Part shown: positions 36,216 through 44,334 of the stretch, piece after piece
How positions within the stretch are numbered: the stretch's first letter is position 1
How the letters are laid out: each line of letters opens with the position of its first letter
Source: Nocardioides alpinus
GTDB lineage: Bacteria > Actinomycetota > Actinomycetes > Propionibacteriales > Nocardioidaceae
Assembly (NCBI RefSeq): GCF_900112035.1
Contig: NZ_FOKC01000005.1
Span: 186,001-250,000, forward strand
Direction: 5' to 3'
Length of the DNA stretch: 64,000 bases
Made by a program: the position numbers and the translations under genes
Notes under the pieces: generated by a model
What the model was told of the DNA's origin: nothing
The model's database searches: none
What the model saw: only the letters and a program-made list of their open reading frames with translations

Positions 36216-37342
36216 CGGTGACCCCCGCGACCGAGCTGCGACCTCTCGACGGCTTCCGGGTCGGCGTCACCGCCGCGAGGAAGGCCGACGAGCAGGTCGC
36301 GTTGCTGCGTCGTCGTGGGGCTGATGTCGAGTGGGCGGCCGCCTTGTCCCTGGAGCCCAACCACGTCGACCTCACCGAGCTCCTGGCCGCGACCGCGGAG
36401 GTGCTGTCCGCGCCGGTCGACCTCTTCCTCGCCACCACCGGCGTCGGGATGCGGACCTGGCTCGAGGCGGCCACCGAGGCAGGCGTGTACGACGACCTGG
36501 TCGCCGCGCTCGGCGCCGCGGAGATCCTCGCCCGCGGCCCGAAGAGCGTCGGCGTGCTCCGTCGGCACGGCCTGCGCGAGCTGTGGTCGCCGGAGTCCGA
36601 GTGCTTCGAGGATGTCCTCACCCACCTGCGTGGGCGCGACCTCACCGGCAAGCGGATCGTCGTGCAGGAGCACGGCCAGTCGCTGTCGATGGCCGCGCAC
36701 GCGCTGCGCCGCCAGGGAGCGTCGGTGCTGACGGTGCCGATCTACCGGGTGGTGTCGGCGGACGACCCGTCGCCCATGTTCCACATGATCGACCTCATCG
36801 CGGACCGCGAGCTGGACGCGGTGACCTTCACGTCCGCCCCCGCGGTGGCCGCCCTGATGGAGGCTGCGGTCTCGGTCGGCCGTCGCGACGACCTCATCGC
36901 GGCCTTCCAGTCCGACGTCGTCGCCTCGTGCGTCGGCCCGGTGACGGCAGCGGCCTTCGAGATGTGGGGCGTGCCCACGATCTTCCCCGACCGCTCGCGG
37001 CTGGCCGGGATGATCAAGCAGCTCGAGACCGAGCTGCCGACGCGGCGCGACGGCGTCGACGTACGCCTCTCCGACGGCCGCACCCTGATCGTCCACTCCG
37101 ACTCGCTCCTGCTCGACGGGGTGCCGGTGGAGCTGTCGCCCGCACCCCTGTCGGTGCTCAACGCGTTGCTCATCAACCCCGGTTTCGTCGTGTCCCGTCG
37201 GGCGCTGCTCGCTGCACTGCCCTCGGGCCAGGCGGGGTCGGAGCACGCGGTCGAGATGGCCGTGGCCCGGTTGCGCGCGGCGATCGGGACGAAGGCCGTG
37301 CTGACCGTGGTCAAGCGGGGATATCGGCTCGCCGTCGGGTGA
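36212..37342 (+). CDS. nnaR: NnaR-type nitrate/nitrite regulator: HemD-like domain plus OmpR-type DNA-binding domain
   Basis: The 376-residue protein has an N-terminal uroporphyrinogen-III synthase (HemD)-like domain (about 1-270; FRVGVTAARKADEQ start, TTGVGMRTW, VQEHGQSLSMAAHALR, FTSAPAV) and a C-terminal winged helix of the OmpR/PhoB type (about 280-376; LSPAPLSVLNALL, VVSRRALL, VEMAVARLRAAIG, VKRGYRLA). This fusion is known in Streptomyces and mycobacteria as NnaR, a co-activator with GlnR of nitrate and nitrite assimilation genes. The GTG start follows GGGAGG and overlaps the nirD stop. The HemD domain may sense or make a sirohaem precursor; which is not settled by sequence. Confidence 0.88.
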   Translation: MTVTPATELRPLDGFRVGVTAARKADEQVALLRRRGADVEWAAALSLEPNHVDLTELLAATAEVLSAPVDLFLATTGVGMRTWLEAATEAGVYDDLVAALGAAEILARGPKSVGVLRRHGLRELWSPESECFEDVLTHLRGRDLTGKRIVVQEHGQSLSMAAHALRRQGASVLTVPIYRVVSADDPSPMFHMIDLIADRELDAVTFTSAPAVAALMEAAVSVGRRDDLIAAFQSDVVASCVGPVTAAAFEMWGVPTIFPDRSRLAGMIKQLETELPTRRDGVDVRLSDGRTLIVHSDSLLLDGVPVELSPAPLSVLNALLINPGFVVSRRALLAALPSGQAGSEHAVEMAVARLRAAIGTKAVLTVVKRGYRLAVG

Positions 37343-37357
37343 GCCCGACCAGCGGGC

Positions 37358-37609
37358 TCAGGTCGCGCTGTGGCGCGGGGGCACCTCGCCGTTCGCGACC
37401 GCTTCGATCCAGTCGACCGCCTCGTCGGACAGGTAGGAGCCGTGGGGGTCGTCCTGCCCGGTCTGCCAGGCGTCGGCCTCCACGGCACCGCCCGCGCGGG
37501 CGATCTGTTGCGCGACCGAGGCCGTGACCTCGTCGCCGTTGTGGGCGATGAGCCAGTCCCGGGTCTCCTGCGACAACCGGGGCCACCAGTCTTCGATCGG
37601 AGCGGGCAT
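37358..37609 (-). CDS. Small hypothetical protein (83 residues)
   Basis: A soluble acidic protein starting PAPIEDWWPRLSQETRDWLIAHNG and containing DEVTASVAQQIARAGG and YLSDEAVDWIEAV. It has no membrane span or known catalytic motif. The pattern is helical with conserved-looking tryptophans. The ATG at 37609 is the only start in a good position. It is convergent with nnaR; a small inverted repeat, GAGCCC/GGGCTC (37341-37359), lies across the two stops. Family not recognised. Confidence 0.65.
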   Translation of the reverse strand: MPAPIEDWWPRLSQETRDWLIAHNGDEVTASVAQQIARAGGAVEADAWQTGQDDPHGSYLSDEAVDWIEAVANGEVPPRHSAT

Positions 37610-37693
37610 GGCGCCACGGTAGCCCGTGGGTCCGCAGAGGCAGCCACCGGTAATCGATGGCGGTCGGCCGACCGGTCTGCCTACGCTCCCGAC

Positions 37694-38374
37694 ATGGCCT
37701 CCACGTTGCACGCGCTGACCATCCTCACGGCCGATCCCGACAGGCTGGCCAGGTTCTGGGGAGACCTGCTCGGCTGGCGGCTGGAGGACCACGGGCTGTC
37801 GCATGCGGACGCGCCGCTCCGGCTCGTCTTCGCGGCGCCCGACCTGCCCCGGGGCGGCCTCAACCAGAGCCACTTCCACCTGACCAGCAACGCCGCGTCG
37901 CAGGAGGCGACCGTGTCCCGGGCGCTGGAGCTCGGCGCGGCACGCCTCGACGTCGGGCAGCTGCCGGACGAGGACCACGTCGTGCTGGCCGACCCGGACG
38001 GCAACGAGTTCTGCGTGATCGAGGAGGGCAACAACTGGCTCGCGGGCACGGGCTTCCTCGGTGAGCTCGCTGCCGACGGGACGCGGGACGTCGGGCTCTT
38101 CTGGGCGGCCGCGCTCGACTGGCCGCTGGTCCACGACGAGGACGGGGAGACCGCCATCTCGCCCTCGGGCGGCGGGTTCAAGATCGCCTGGGGTGGGGAG
38201 CCGCTCAACGAGCGGCACGCGCGGAACCGGATGCACCTCGTGCTGGTGGCGGATGAGCTGGAGGCCGAGGTGGAACGGCTGGAGTCGTGGGGCGCGTCGG
38301 TCACCGAGCGGACCGCCGGCCACATCGAGATGGCGGACCCGGACGGGAACGAGTTCCACGTGCGGGCGGGGTGA
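37694..38374 (+). CDS. VOC (glyoxalase/bleomycin-resistance) superfamily protein, two domains
   Basis: The 226-residue protein contains two tandem VOC modules (about 5-117 and 125-225). Each ends in a metal-ligand glutamate motif, LADPDGNEFCVIE and MADPDGNEFHV, and each has a beta-alpha-beta-beta-beta unit with histidine candidates (SHFHL; RMHLVL). Such proteins are metal-dependent lyases, dioxygenases or resistance proteins; no specific reaction can be assigned. The ATG at 37694 is chosen because the domain begins there (ASTLHALTILTAD). It stands alone, divergent from the 83-residue gene. Confidence 0.85.
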   Translation: MASTLHALTILTADPDRLARFWGDLLGWRLEDHGLSHADAPLRLVFAAPDLPRGGLNQSHFHLTSNAASQEATVSRALELGAARLDVGQLPDEDHVVLADPDGNEFCVIEEGNNWLAGTGFLGELAADGTRDVGLFWAAALDWPLVHDEDGETAISPSGGGFKIAWGGEPLNERHARNRMHLVLVADELEAEVERLESWGASVTERTAGHIEMADPDGNEFHVRAG

Positions 38375-38384
38375 GCGGGGACCG

Positions 38385-39419
38385 TCAGCGGGTGCGGAAG
38401 CGCCACGTGGCTTGCTGGTCGCCGTTCTGCCCCGGGTCCTGGTCGAGCCGGTTGCCGGCGACGTCGACGACGCGGGTGGCGATCACGATGCGGTAGGTGG
38501 TGCTGGGCTCGAGGCGGCGGACCGGGTCGATCGTGAGCCGGGCGCGGCGCTCGTCGTAGGTCAGGCGTACGGGCACGGGCTTGCGCTGACCCTTGCGGAG
38601 CAGGCGGACGTTGGCGCTGGTCAGCAGGGTCGAGCGGATGACCTCGGAGAAGGTGATCGTGACCGACCTCCTGAGGCCCACGCGCCTGGCGCCGTTGGTC
38701 GGCGAGCTGTGGCGGACCACCGGGGGACGTACGTCCGAGGGCGGGGCGGGGACGGTCTGCGGGGGGACGGCCTCGCCGGGAGGGTTCTGCCAGATCGGCG
38801 TCACCCAGTAGGTCGAGTCGCGGAAGCTGCGGATCGGGAAGGACTCGCACTGCGTCGCCACGTCGTAGCAGTGGACGCCGTTGGGATCGTCGGCCACGCC
38901 GCGCAGGGCGGTGACCGGACCACGGACCAGCTGCTCGCGGAAGTAGCCGTAGGCGAAGGCGTACCGCGTGGCCGGCGAGTAGTAGGAGGCGACGTAGGTG
39001 CGGCCGGGCGAGATCGCGACCGGTTTCGCAAAGGTGAGGTCCTGCCATCCGGTGGTCGCAGCGGGGGCGAAGGTGCCGGTCGCCAGGCGGTTGCCGTCGA
39101 CGTCCCACAGCGAGCCGGTGACCGTGCCGAGGTCGACGCGGTAGACGCGGACGCCGGTGACGAGGAGATCGCGCGCCGTCTGGAACTTCAGGCCGAGCTC
39201 GACGCCGTTGCGGGCGTCGTCCGCCGCGCAGAAGCCGCGCTCGTCCAGGCGCCACGTCTCGCACTCGACGGGCGCCATCTGCGGGCTGAAGTCGGCGTCC
39301 CAGAGGGCGACCGCCTCTCCGGAGGCTCTCGGTGCCGCGGGGGCGGCCGTTGCCGGCAGCATCATCGTGGGGGCGAGGAGCGTTGCGGCGATCACCGCGA
39401 CGAACCTCTTCACGCGCAT
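38385..39419 (-). CDS. Secreted protein with DUF4082 and Ig-like (Big_5) domains
   Basis: The 344-residue protein has a signal peptide after MRVKRF, with a hydrophobic core and a cut near PATAAPAAP. A DUF4082 beta-sandwich follows (about 50-205: GLKFQTARDLLVTGVRVYR, SLWDVDGNRLATGTF, GRTYVASYYSP), then a C-terminal Big_5/SbsA-like Ig domain (about 240-344; SPTNGARRVGLRRSVTITFSE, LEPSTTYRIVI, DVAGN). DUF4082 modules are usually parts of surface or carbohydrate-active proteins. ATG at 39419 is preferred to longer reading because of the signal peptide and an upstream GGAG. Function unknown. Confidence 0.8.
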   Translation of the reverse strand: MRVKRFVAVIAATLLAPTMMLPATAAPAAPRASGEAVALWDADFSPQMAPVECETWRLDERGFCAADDARNGVELGLKFQTARDLLVTGVRVYRVDLGTVTGSLWDVDGNRLATGTFAPAATTGWQDLTFAKPVAISPGRTYVASYYSPATRYAFAYGYFREQLVRGPVTALRGVADDPNGVHCYDVATQCESFPIRSFRDSTYWVTPIWQNPPGEAVPPQTVPAPPSDVRPPVVRHSSPTNGARRVGLRRSVTITFSEVIRSTLLTSANVRLLRKGQRKPVPVRLTYDERRARLTIDPVRRLEPSTTYRIVIATRVVDVAGNRLDQDPGQNGDQQATWRFRTR

Positions 39420-39497
39420 CTCTGCCACTCCGTTCGGGTGTCCGCTCCCCCCACGGACGATGCTTCGACGATAGCGCGGTCCTCGAAGGGTGGCACC

Positions 39498-39532
39498 GGT
39501 TTCGACACGCTCGCTTCGCTCGCTGCTCAACC
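39498..39532. repeat. Family A repeat, compact intergenic copy
   Basis: GGTTTCGACACGC-TCGCTTCGCTCGC-TGCTCAACC is the compact form in reverse orientation relative to 25442. A further GGCTCAACC end lies at about 39541-39549. It occupies the gap between the symporter stop and the DUF4082 gene. Confidence 0.85.
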
Positions 39533-39564
39533 GGCGGCGGCCGGCTCAACCAGTGGGGCGGGTC

Positions 39565-41079
39565 TCAGCGCTGGAGGTCGACGGCCTCGGGGGTGTGGAG
39601 GCGGACCATGAAGCGGCCGGCATGGGCGGGCACGGAGGCCTTCGTCAGCCTGGAGACGATGACCATCGTGAAGAAGGAGGCCGGGACGGACCAGGCCGCC
39701 GGTTGGCCGAGCATGGCCGAGGTCCACCCGGAGGACGGCGCGACGGCCAGTGTCCAGGCGACGGCGGCACCCGACCCCAGGCCGCCCACCAGCAGCCCGG
39801 CCACGGCACCGACCGGGGTCAGGCCGCGCCACCAGATCCCCAGCATCAGCAGCGGCGCGAAGGTCGAGGCGGTCACGGCGAAGGCGAGGCCCACGGTCCG
39901 CGCGACGGCGACGTCCTGGGCCGGCAACGACAGGAGGAGCGGGACGACCACCGCGATGGCCGCCGCCACGCGGAAGGCGGCGACGCCGCCCAGGCGGTAG
40001 GACCCCCACCGTCGTCCGGTGACGTCCTGGGAGAGCACGCCTGCCACCGCGATGGTCAGGCCCGAGCTGGTCGAGAGGAAGGCCGCGAAGGCTCCCGCGG
40101 TCACCAGGCCGGTCAGGACGGCGCCGAGCAGGCCGCCGACCATGAGGTTGGGAAGCTCCAGCACCAGCACGTCCGAGCGACCCTCGATGAGGTCGGGGGC
40201 GTAGATGCGCCCGAGCGCGGCGTACAGAGGGGGCAGGACGTAGAAGACGCCCAGCAGCACGAGCACCGCGAGAGTCGTCCGACGAGCGGCCCGGCCGTCC
40301 GGGTTGGTGTAGAACCGCACGACCACGTGCGGCAGGCCCATCGTGCCGAGGAAGGTCGCGACGATCAGGGAGTACGTCGTGTAGAGCCCGATGCCGCCGC
40401 CCGGCGAGGCCAGCGGGATCGACCACGACGCCGGTGCCGCAGCCGACGGGTCGGCCGCGCCGTCCGCGGCCCAGACCGCCAGCAGGATGAAGATCGGGAT
40501 GAGCAGGGCGGTCAGCTTCATCCAGAAGTGGAACGCCTGCACGAAGGTGATCGACCGCATCCCTCCGGGGCTCACCGACGCCAGCACCACCAGCGCGACG
40601 ACCAGCGAGCCGGCCCACGGCGGCGCGCCGATCGTGGCGCGCAGGGTCACCCCGGCGCCCTGGAACTGCGGCAGCAGGTAGAGCCAGCCGATGCCGACCA
40701 CCAGCACCGAGCACAGCTTGCGGACTCCCCGCGAGCCCAGCCGCGCCTCGGCGAAGTCCGGCAGCGTGTAGGCGCCCGAGCGGCGCAGGGGAGCGGCGAC
40801 GAGGACCAGCAGGACGAGGTACCCCGCGGTCCAGCCGACGGGGTACCAGAGCATCTCCGCGCCAAAGGTCAGCAGCAGCCCGGCGACCCCGAGGAAGGAG
40901 GCGGCGGAGAGGTACTCCCCGCCGATCGCGCTCGCGTTGAGCCGCGGGCGCACGGTGCGCGAGGCCACGAAGAAGTCGCTCGTGGTGCGTGAGATCCGCA
41001 GCCCCCACGTGCCGATCACGAGCGTCGCGAGCGAGACCAGGACGACGCCGACGACACCGGGAAGCACGCTCATCGTCAT
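39565..41079 (-). CDS. Sodium:solute symporter (SSS), monocarboxylate/acetate-type
   Basis: The 504-residue membrane protein has about 13 hydrophobic helices. It begins with a typical SSS helix and the SRTVRPRLNASAIGGEYLSAASFLG region, where substrate and sodium pass, and contains AFAAFLSTSSGLTIAVAG in the later sodium-site helix. The companion DUF485-like gene overlaps by 4 bp (ATGA); together they mirror actP-yjcH of Escherichia coli and mctC with its partner in Corynebacterium, which take up acetate, pyruvate or propionate. The LytS/LytTR genes directly upstream probably control it. Substrate is inferred from synteny. Confidence 0.88.
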   Translation of the reverse strand: MTMSVLPGVVGVVLVSLATLVIGTWGLRISRTTSDFFVASRTVRPRLNASAIGGEYLSAASFLGVAGLLLTFGAEMLWYPVGWTAGYLVLLVLVAAPLRRSGAYTLPDFAEARLGSRGVRKLCSVLVVGIGWLYLLPQFQGAGVTLRATIGAPPWAGSLVVALVVLASVSPGGMRSITFVQAFHFWMKLTALLIPIFILLAVWAADGAADPSAAAPASWSIPLASPGGGIGLYTTYSLIVATFLGTMGLPHVVVRFYTNPDGRAARRTTLAVLVLLGVFYVLPPLYAALGRIYAPDLIEGRSDVLVLELPNLMVGGLLGAVLTGLVTAGAFAAFLSTSSGLTIAVAGVLSQDVTGRRWGSYRLGGVAAFRVAAAIAVVVPLLLSLPAQDVAVARTVGLAFAVTASTFAPLLMLGIWWRGLTPVGAVAGLLVGGLGSGAAVAWTLAVAPSSGWTSAMLGQPAAWSVPASFFTMVIVSRLTKASVPAHAGRFMVRLHTPEAVDLQR

Positions 41080-41510
41080 TCGGGGCCCCCGCGGCGTTGT
41101 TCGGAGGAGCGCAGCGGGGGAGAAGAACGTCGTGGGGAGCTCTCGACCAGGTCGGCGAAGTCGCTCTCGTTGGCCTCCGACCGCCGGATGTAGAACCAGC
41201 CGAGCACCACCAGCCACGGGTAGGTCAGCACCCCGAGCAGCACCCACGCGACCGGCACCGGCCCCCACCGCACCTCGCCGAGCGAGGGGAGGAGGTGGAA
41301 GGCCAGGGGCAGCACGCCGACCGTCAGCGCCAGCGCGATCAGCACCCGGATCGCCAGCATCAGCTGCTCGCGCAGCAGCGAGCGCATGAAGACCTCACCC
41401 AGCGCGGTCTCCGCGTCGATCTCCCGCGTGCCGGCAGACCGTACGACGTCCGCGCGCCGCCGCGGCGGCCCGGTGACCCGCACCCGGGGCGGGGGCTGGT
41501 CCTGGGTCAC
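41076..41510 (-). CDS. DUF485-like small membrane protein, symporter partner
   Basis: The 144-residue protein has two predicted membrane helices (about 50-75 and 83-107) after a basic cytoplasmic N-terminus and ends in a Ser/Arg-rich tail. Helix-loop content (LREQLMLAIRVLIALALTVGVLPL, WVLLGVLTYPWLVVLGWFYIRR) matches partners of SSS monocarboxylate transporters. The stop overlaps the symporter ATG. It begins 10 bp after the LytTR regulator stop, so four genes form one operon (42246-43373 kinase first). Confidence 0.75.
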   Translation of the reverse strand: MTQDQPPPRVRVTGPPRRRADVVRSAGTREIDAETALGEVFMRSLLREQLMLAIRVLIALALTVGVLPLAFHLLPSLGEVRWGPVPVAWVLLGVLTYPWLVVLGWFYIRRSEANESDFADLVESSPRRSSPPLRSSEQRRGGPE

Positions 41511-41520
41511 GGGCGCGGCC

Positions 41521-42249
41521 TCACGAGTCGCGCCGCGTCAGCACCGACCGCAGCTCGCGCGTGTGCCGCCGGCTCACCGGCAGCTCGGTCCCGCCGATGA
41601 CGACACTGACCCGACCGCCCTCGCTGCGCACCTCCTCGACGTGGGGGAGCGCGACCAGCACGGAGCGGTGGATCCGCACGAAGCCGGCCGCCGCCCACTG
41701 CTCGGCGAGCGAGGTCAGCGGCGTACGGACCAGGTGCGAGCCCTCGGCGGTGTGCAGCCGGGCGTAGTCGCCCTGCGCCTCGACGTGGGTGATCTCGGAG
41801 CGGTTGATGAAGCGGGTGACGCCGCCGCGCTCGACGGGGATCTGCACGTCACCGGACGGCGCCGGGCCGCCGGCCTCGACCACGCGGCGTACGGCCTCGG
41901 CGAGGCGCTCCTCGCGCACCGGCTTGAGGACGTAGTCGACCGCGCGCAGCTCGAAGGCCGCGACCGCGTGCTCCTCGTGGGCGGTCACGAAGACGACGGG
42001 CGGCGGGTTCTTGAAGCGTGACAGCACCTGCGCCAGGTCGAGCCCGGTCAGGCCGGGCATCTGGATGTCGAGGAAGACCGCGTCGACCTCCTCGGCCTGC
42101 AGCACCCGCAGCGCCTCGGTCGCGGAGTCGGTGCCGCGGACCTCGCCGATGCGCGGGTCGCGACCGAGCAGGTAGGTCAGCTCGTCGAGGGCGGGGCGCT
42201 CGTCGTCGATGACGAGCACCGTGAGCTGCGCTGGTGGCTGCTGCGTCAT
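41521..42249 (-). CDS. LytTR-type response regulator
   Basis: The 242-residue regulator has a receiver domain (about 9-128; DDE acidic pair, phosphoacceptor D61 in AVFLDIQMPG, T in VFVTAHEE, K in VLKPVREER) and a LytTR DNA-binding domain (about 140-240; INRSEITHVEAQGDYARLHT, FVRIHRSVLVALPHVEEV, LPVSRRHTRELR). Its ATG overlaps the kinase stop (ATGA). LytTR regulators of this type control adjacent carboxylate transporters in several bacteria, which fits the downstream symporter. Confidence 0.93.
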   Translation of the reverse strand: MTQQPPAQLTVLVIDDERPALDELTYLLGRDPRIGEVRGTDSATEALRVLQAEEVDAVFLDIQMPGLTGLDLAQVLSRFKNPPPVVFVTAHEEHAVAAFELRAVDYVLKPVREERLAEAVRRVVEAGGPAPSGDVQIPVERGGVTRFINRSEITHVEAQGDYARLHTAEGSHLVRTPLTSLAEQWAAAGFVRIHRSVLVALPHVEEVRSEGGRVSVVIGGTELPVSRRHTRELRSVLTRRDS

Positions 42250-43373
42250 ACCTGGACCCCCGGGGCGAACTTCGGCACCCGGACGATGACCTTCGTGCCG
42301 GCGCCGGGTGCGGTCTCGACGACCAGACCGTAGTCGTCGCCGTAGGCGTTGCGAAGCCTCGCGTCGACATTGCCCAGTCCGACGGAGTCCATCGACGCGT
42401 CGCCGGCGAGCGCCTGGCGTACGCGCTCGGGGTCCTCGCCGCTGCCGTCGTCCTCGACCTCGAGGACGCACTCCTGGTCGAGGTCGCGCGCAGTGATGGA
42501 CAGGCGTCCGACACCGTCGGCCTTGTCGGCGCTGGCCTCCAGCCCGTGGCGCACGGCGTTCTCGACGAGCGGCTGGATGCAGAGGAACGGCACCGCCACG
42601 GGCAGCACCTCGGGCGCGATCTGCAGCGTCACCTGCAGCCGGTCGCCGAAGCGCGCCTGCTCGAGGAGGAGGTAGCGCTCGACGGAGCGGAGCTCCTCGG
42701 CGAGCGTCGTGTACTCCCCGTGGCGGCGGAAGGAGTAGCGGGTGAAGTCGGCGAACTCCAGCAGCAGCTCGCGCGCGCGATCGGGGTCGGTCCGCACGAA
42801 GCTGGCGATCGCGCCGAGCGAGTTGTAGATGAAGTGGGGGCTGATCTGGGCGCGGAGCGCGCGCACCTCGGCCTCCATCAGGCGGGTCCGCGAGGCGTCG
42901 AGCTCGGCGAGCTCGAGCTGGCCGCTCACCCACGACGCCACCTCGTCGGCGGCGCGGACCAGCCCGCCGGTGGTGTGCGGCGCCCCGACGACCAGCGCCC
43001 CGACCAGGGTGTCGTCGACGACGAGCGGGCTGACGATCGCCTGCCGGACCTCGCAGCCGCCGTCGTCGCAGACCAGCGTCCGCTCGTCGACGATCATGGT
43101 GCGGCCGGTCTCCGCGACCTGGCTGATCGTGGGCGGCAGCTGGCTGCGGTGGTGGCCCCCGAGGCCGTCCCACGCCAGCAGCCCGCTGCTGTCACCCAGC
43201 CCGGCGGCCGGGGTGCCGAGCAGTGCGCGCAGGTGGCGCACGGACCGCTCGGCGCTCGCCGACGTCAGGCCCTCGCGCAGCGCGGGGCTCGCCAGCGAGG
43301 CGTTGTGGAGTGCCCGGAAGGCGGCGCGGTCGGCCTCGCCACCCAACGACGTACGCCTCCACCTCCACGCCAT
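42246..43373 (-). CDS. LytS-type sensor histidine kinase
   Basis: The 375-residue kinase has a GAF-like sensor region (about 40-155; TMIVDERTLVCDDGGCEV, SPLVVDDTLVGALVVG), the His_kinase motif QISPHFIYNSLGAI (phosphoacceptor histidine near 190) and a GHKL ATPase domain (QPLVENAVRHGL, VEDDGSGEDP, GLGNVDARLR). No membrane helices are visible apart from none at the N-terminus, so it probably senses a cytoplasmic signal. The ATG at 43373 is chosen because upstream reading enters the 3' end of the neighbouring gene. It is the first gene of the regulator-transporter operon. Confidence 0.88.
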   Translation of the reverse strand: MAWRWRRTSLGGEADRAAFRALHNASLASPALREGLTSASAERSVRHLRALLGTPAAGLGDSSGLLAWDGLGGHHRSQLPPTISQVAETGRTMIVDERTLVCDDGGCEVRQAIVSPLVVDDTLVGALVVGAPHTTGGLVRAADEVASWVSGQLELAELDASRTRLMEAEVRALRAQISPHFIYNSLGAIASFVRTDPDRARELLLEFADFTRYSFRRHGEYTTLAEELRSVERYLLLEQARFGDRLQVTLQIAPEVLPVAVPFLCIQPLVENAVRHGLEASADKADGVGRLSITARDLDQECVLEVEDDGSGEDPERVRQALAGDASMDSVGLGNVDARLRNAYGDDYGLVVETAPGAGTKVIVRVPKFAPGVQV

Positions 43374-43389
43374 GCCCGGAGAGTAGCCC

Positions 43390-44334
43390 TCAGCTGCGCT
43401 CGCAGCGCCGCTCGTGCTCGGCGGCACACAGGTCGCGCCCCGGTCCGCCGTTGACGAGATCGGTGCCTCGCCTGCCGAAGACCCGGTCGTTGCCCGGGCC
43501 GGCACGCAGCTCGTCGTCGCCCTTCGTGCCCTGGATGGAGTCGTTGCCAGCACCGCCGAGGGCGATCATCCGGCGGTTGTGGCACTCGCGCTGGGGGGTG
43601 GCGCGGTCGCCGAGCGCGACGATCTGGTCGCCACCTCCGCGTCCGTTCATGACGCTGGTCCCGCACGCGGCGGTGCCGAGCCGGTCGAAGCCGGGCGTGC
43701 CCACGAGCGTGACGCGCTGGGCGACGCCGAAGAGCATCCGCGGCGAGACGGCGAAGGTGGTGACGACCACGCCGGCGAGGTTGACGTTCCCCCTGCTCCC
43801 GTCGATGGTCAGCCGCCGGCCGGGTGCGGTGACCTTGATCCAGCCCTCGTCGCGCGACATCGTTGCCGTGCCGACCACCGACGGCAGCGGCTCGTCGCGC
43901 GCGATCGAGTAGTTGAGGAAGTCGTCGCCCGCGTCGGCGACGATCGTGTCGTCGAAGCTCGCCTCGATGCGGTCCTCCCCGCCGCCCCCGACGAACGAGT
44001 CGCGCCCGGGACCGAGGTCGGTGAAGGCGTTGTTGGTCCCGCCCTCGGACACCACCGAGTCGTCGCCTGCGCCGGCGTCGACCTCGACGACGTTGCCGCC
44101 CACGACCGGACGCAGGCAGACCAGGTCGTCACCGTCGCCCGCGTCGACGGTGAAGTCCCCGTAGGACACGATCACGTCGGCACCCGGCGTCCCGACCAGC
44201 CGGCCACCCGGCGTGCCGACGATGGTCGCGGTGCGTCCCTGGCAGGTCTCCTCGGCTGCGCTCGCGCCCTGCGTGGGGGCCAGCAGGGCCAGTCCCGTCA
44301 GGGCTGCGACGGCCAACGACGTCGTACGCCTCAT
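43390..44334 (-). CDS. Secreted RTX-like calcium-binding beta-roll protein (1)
   Basis: The 314-residue protein has a signal peptide (MRRTTSLAVAALTGLALLAP, cut after ASA), an N-terminal ETCQGRTATIVGTPG block shared with two paralogues here, and repeated GGxGxDxxx nonapeptide-like units near 45-120 and 235-305 (VDAGDGDD, GAGNDSIQG, GRRGTDLVNGG) that form calcium-binding beta-rolls. The C-terminus RDLCAAEHERRCERS holds two cysteines conserved in all three. ATG at 44334 overlaps the previous stop (ATGA), so it is the second gene of a two-gene operon. Role unknown; surface or extracellular. Confidence 0.85.
   Translation of the reverse strand: MRRTTSLAVAALTGLALLAPTQGASAAEETCQGRTATIVGTPGGRLVGTPGADVIVSYGDFTVDAGDGDDLVCLRPVVGGNVVEVDAGAGDDSVVSEGGTNNAFTDLGPGRDSFVGGGGEDRIEASFDDTIVADAGDDFLNYSIARDEPLPSVVGTATMSRDEGWIKVTAPGRRLTIDGSRGNVNLAGVVVTTFAVSPRMLFGVAQRVTLVGTPGFDRLGTAACGTSVMNGRGGGDQIVALGDRATPQRECHNRRMIALGGAGNDSIQGTKGDDELRAGPGNDRVFGRRGTDLVNGGPGRDLCAAEHERRCERS

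Noticed and set aside
39498..39532. Rho-independent terminator of the symporter gene
   Set aside because: It can form a hairpin, but its ends match the dispersed family A repeat, so it is annotated as a repeat; terminator activity remains possible.
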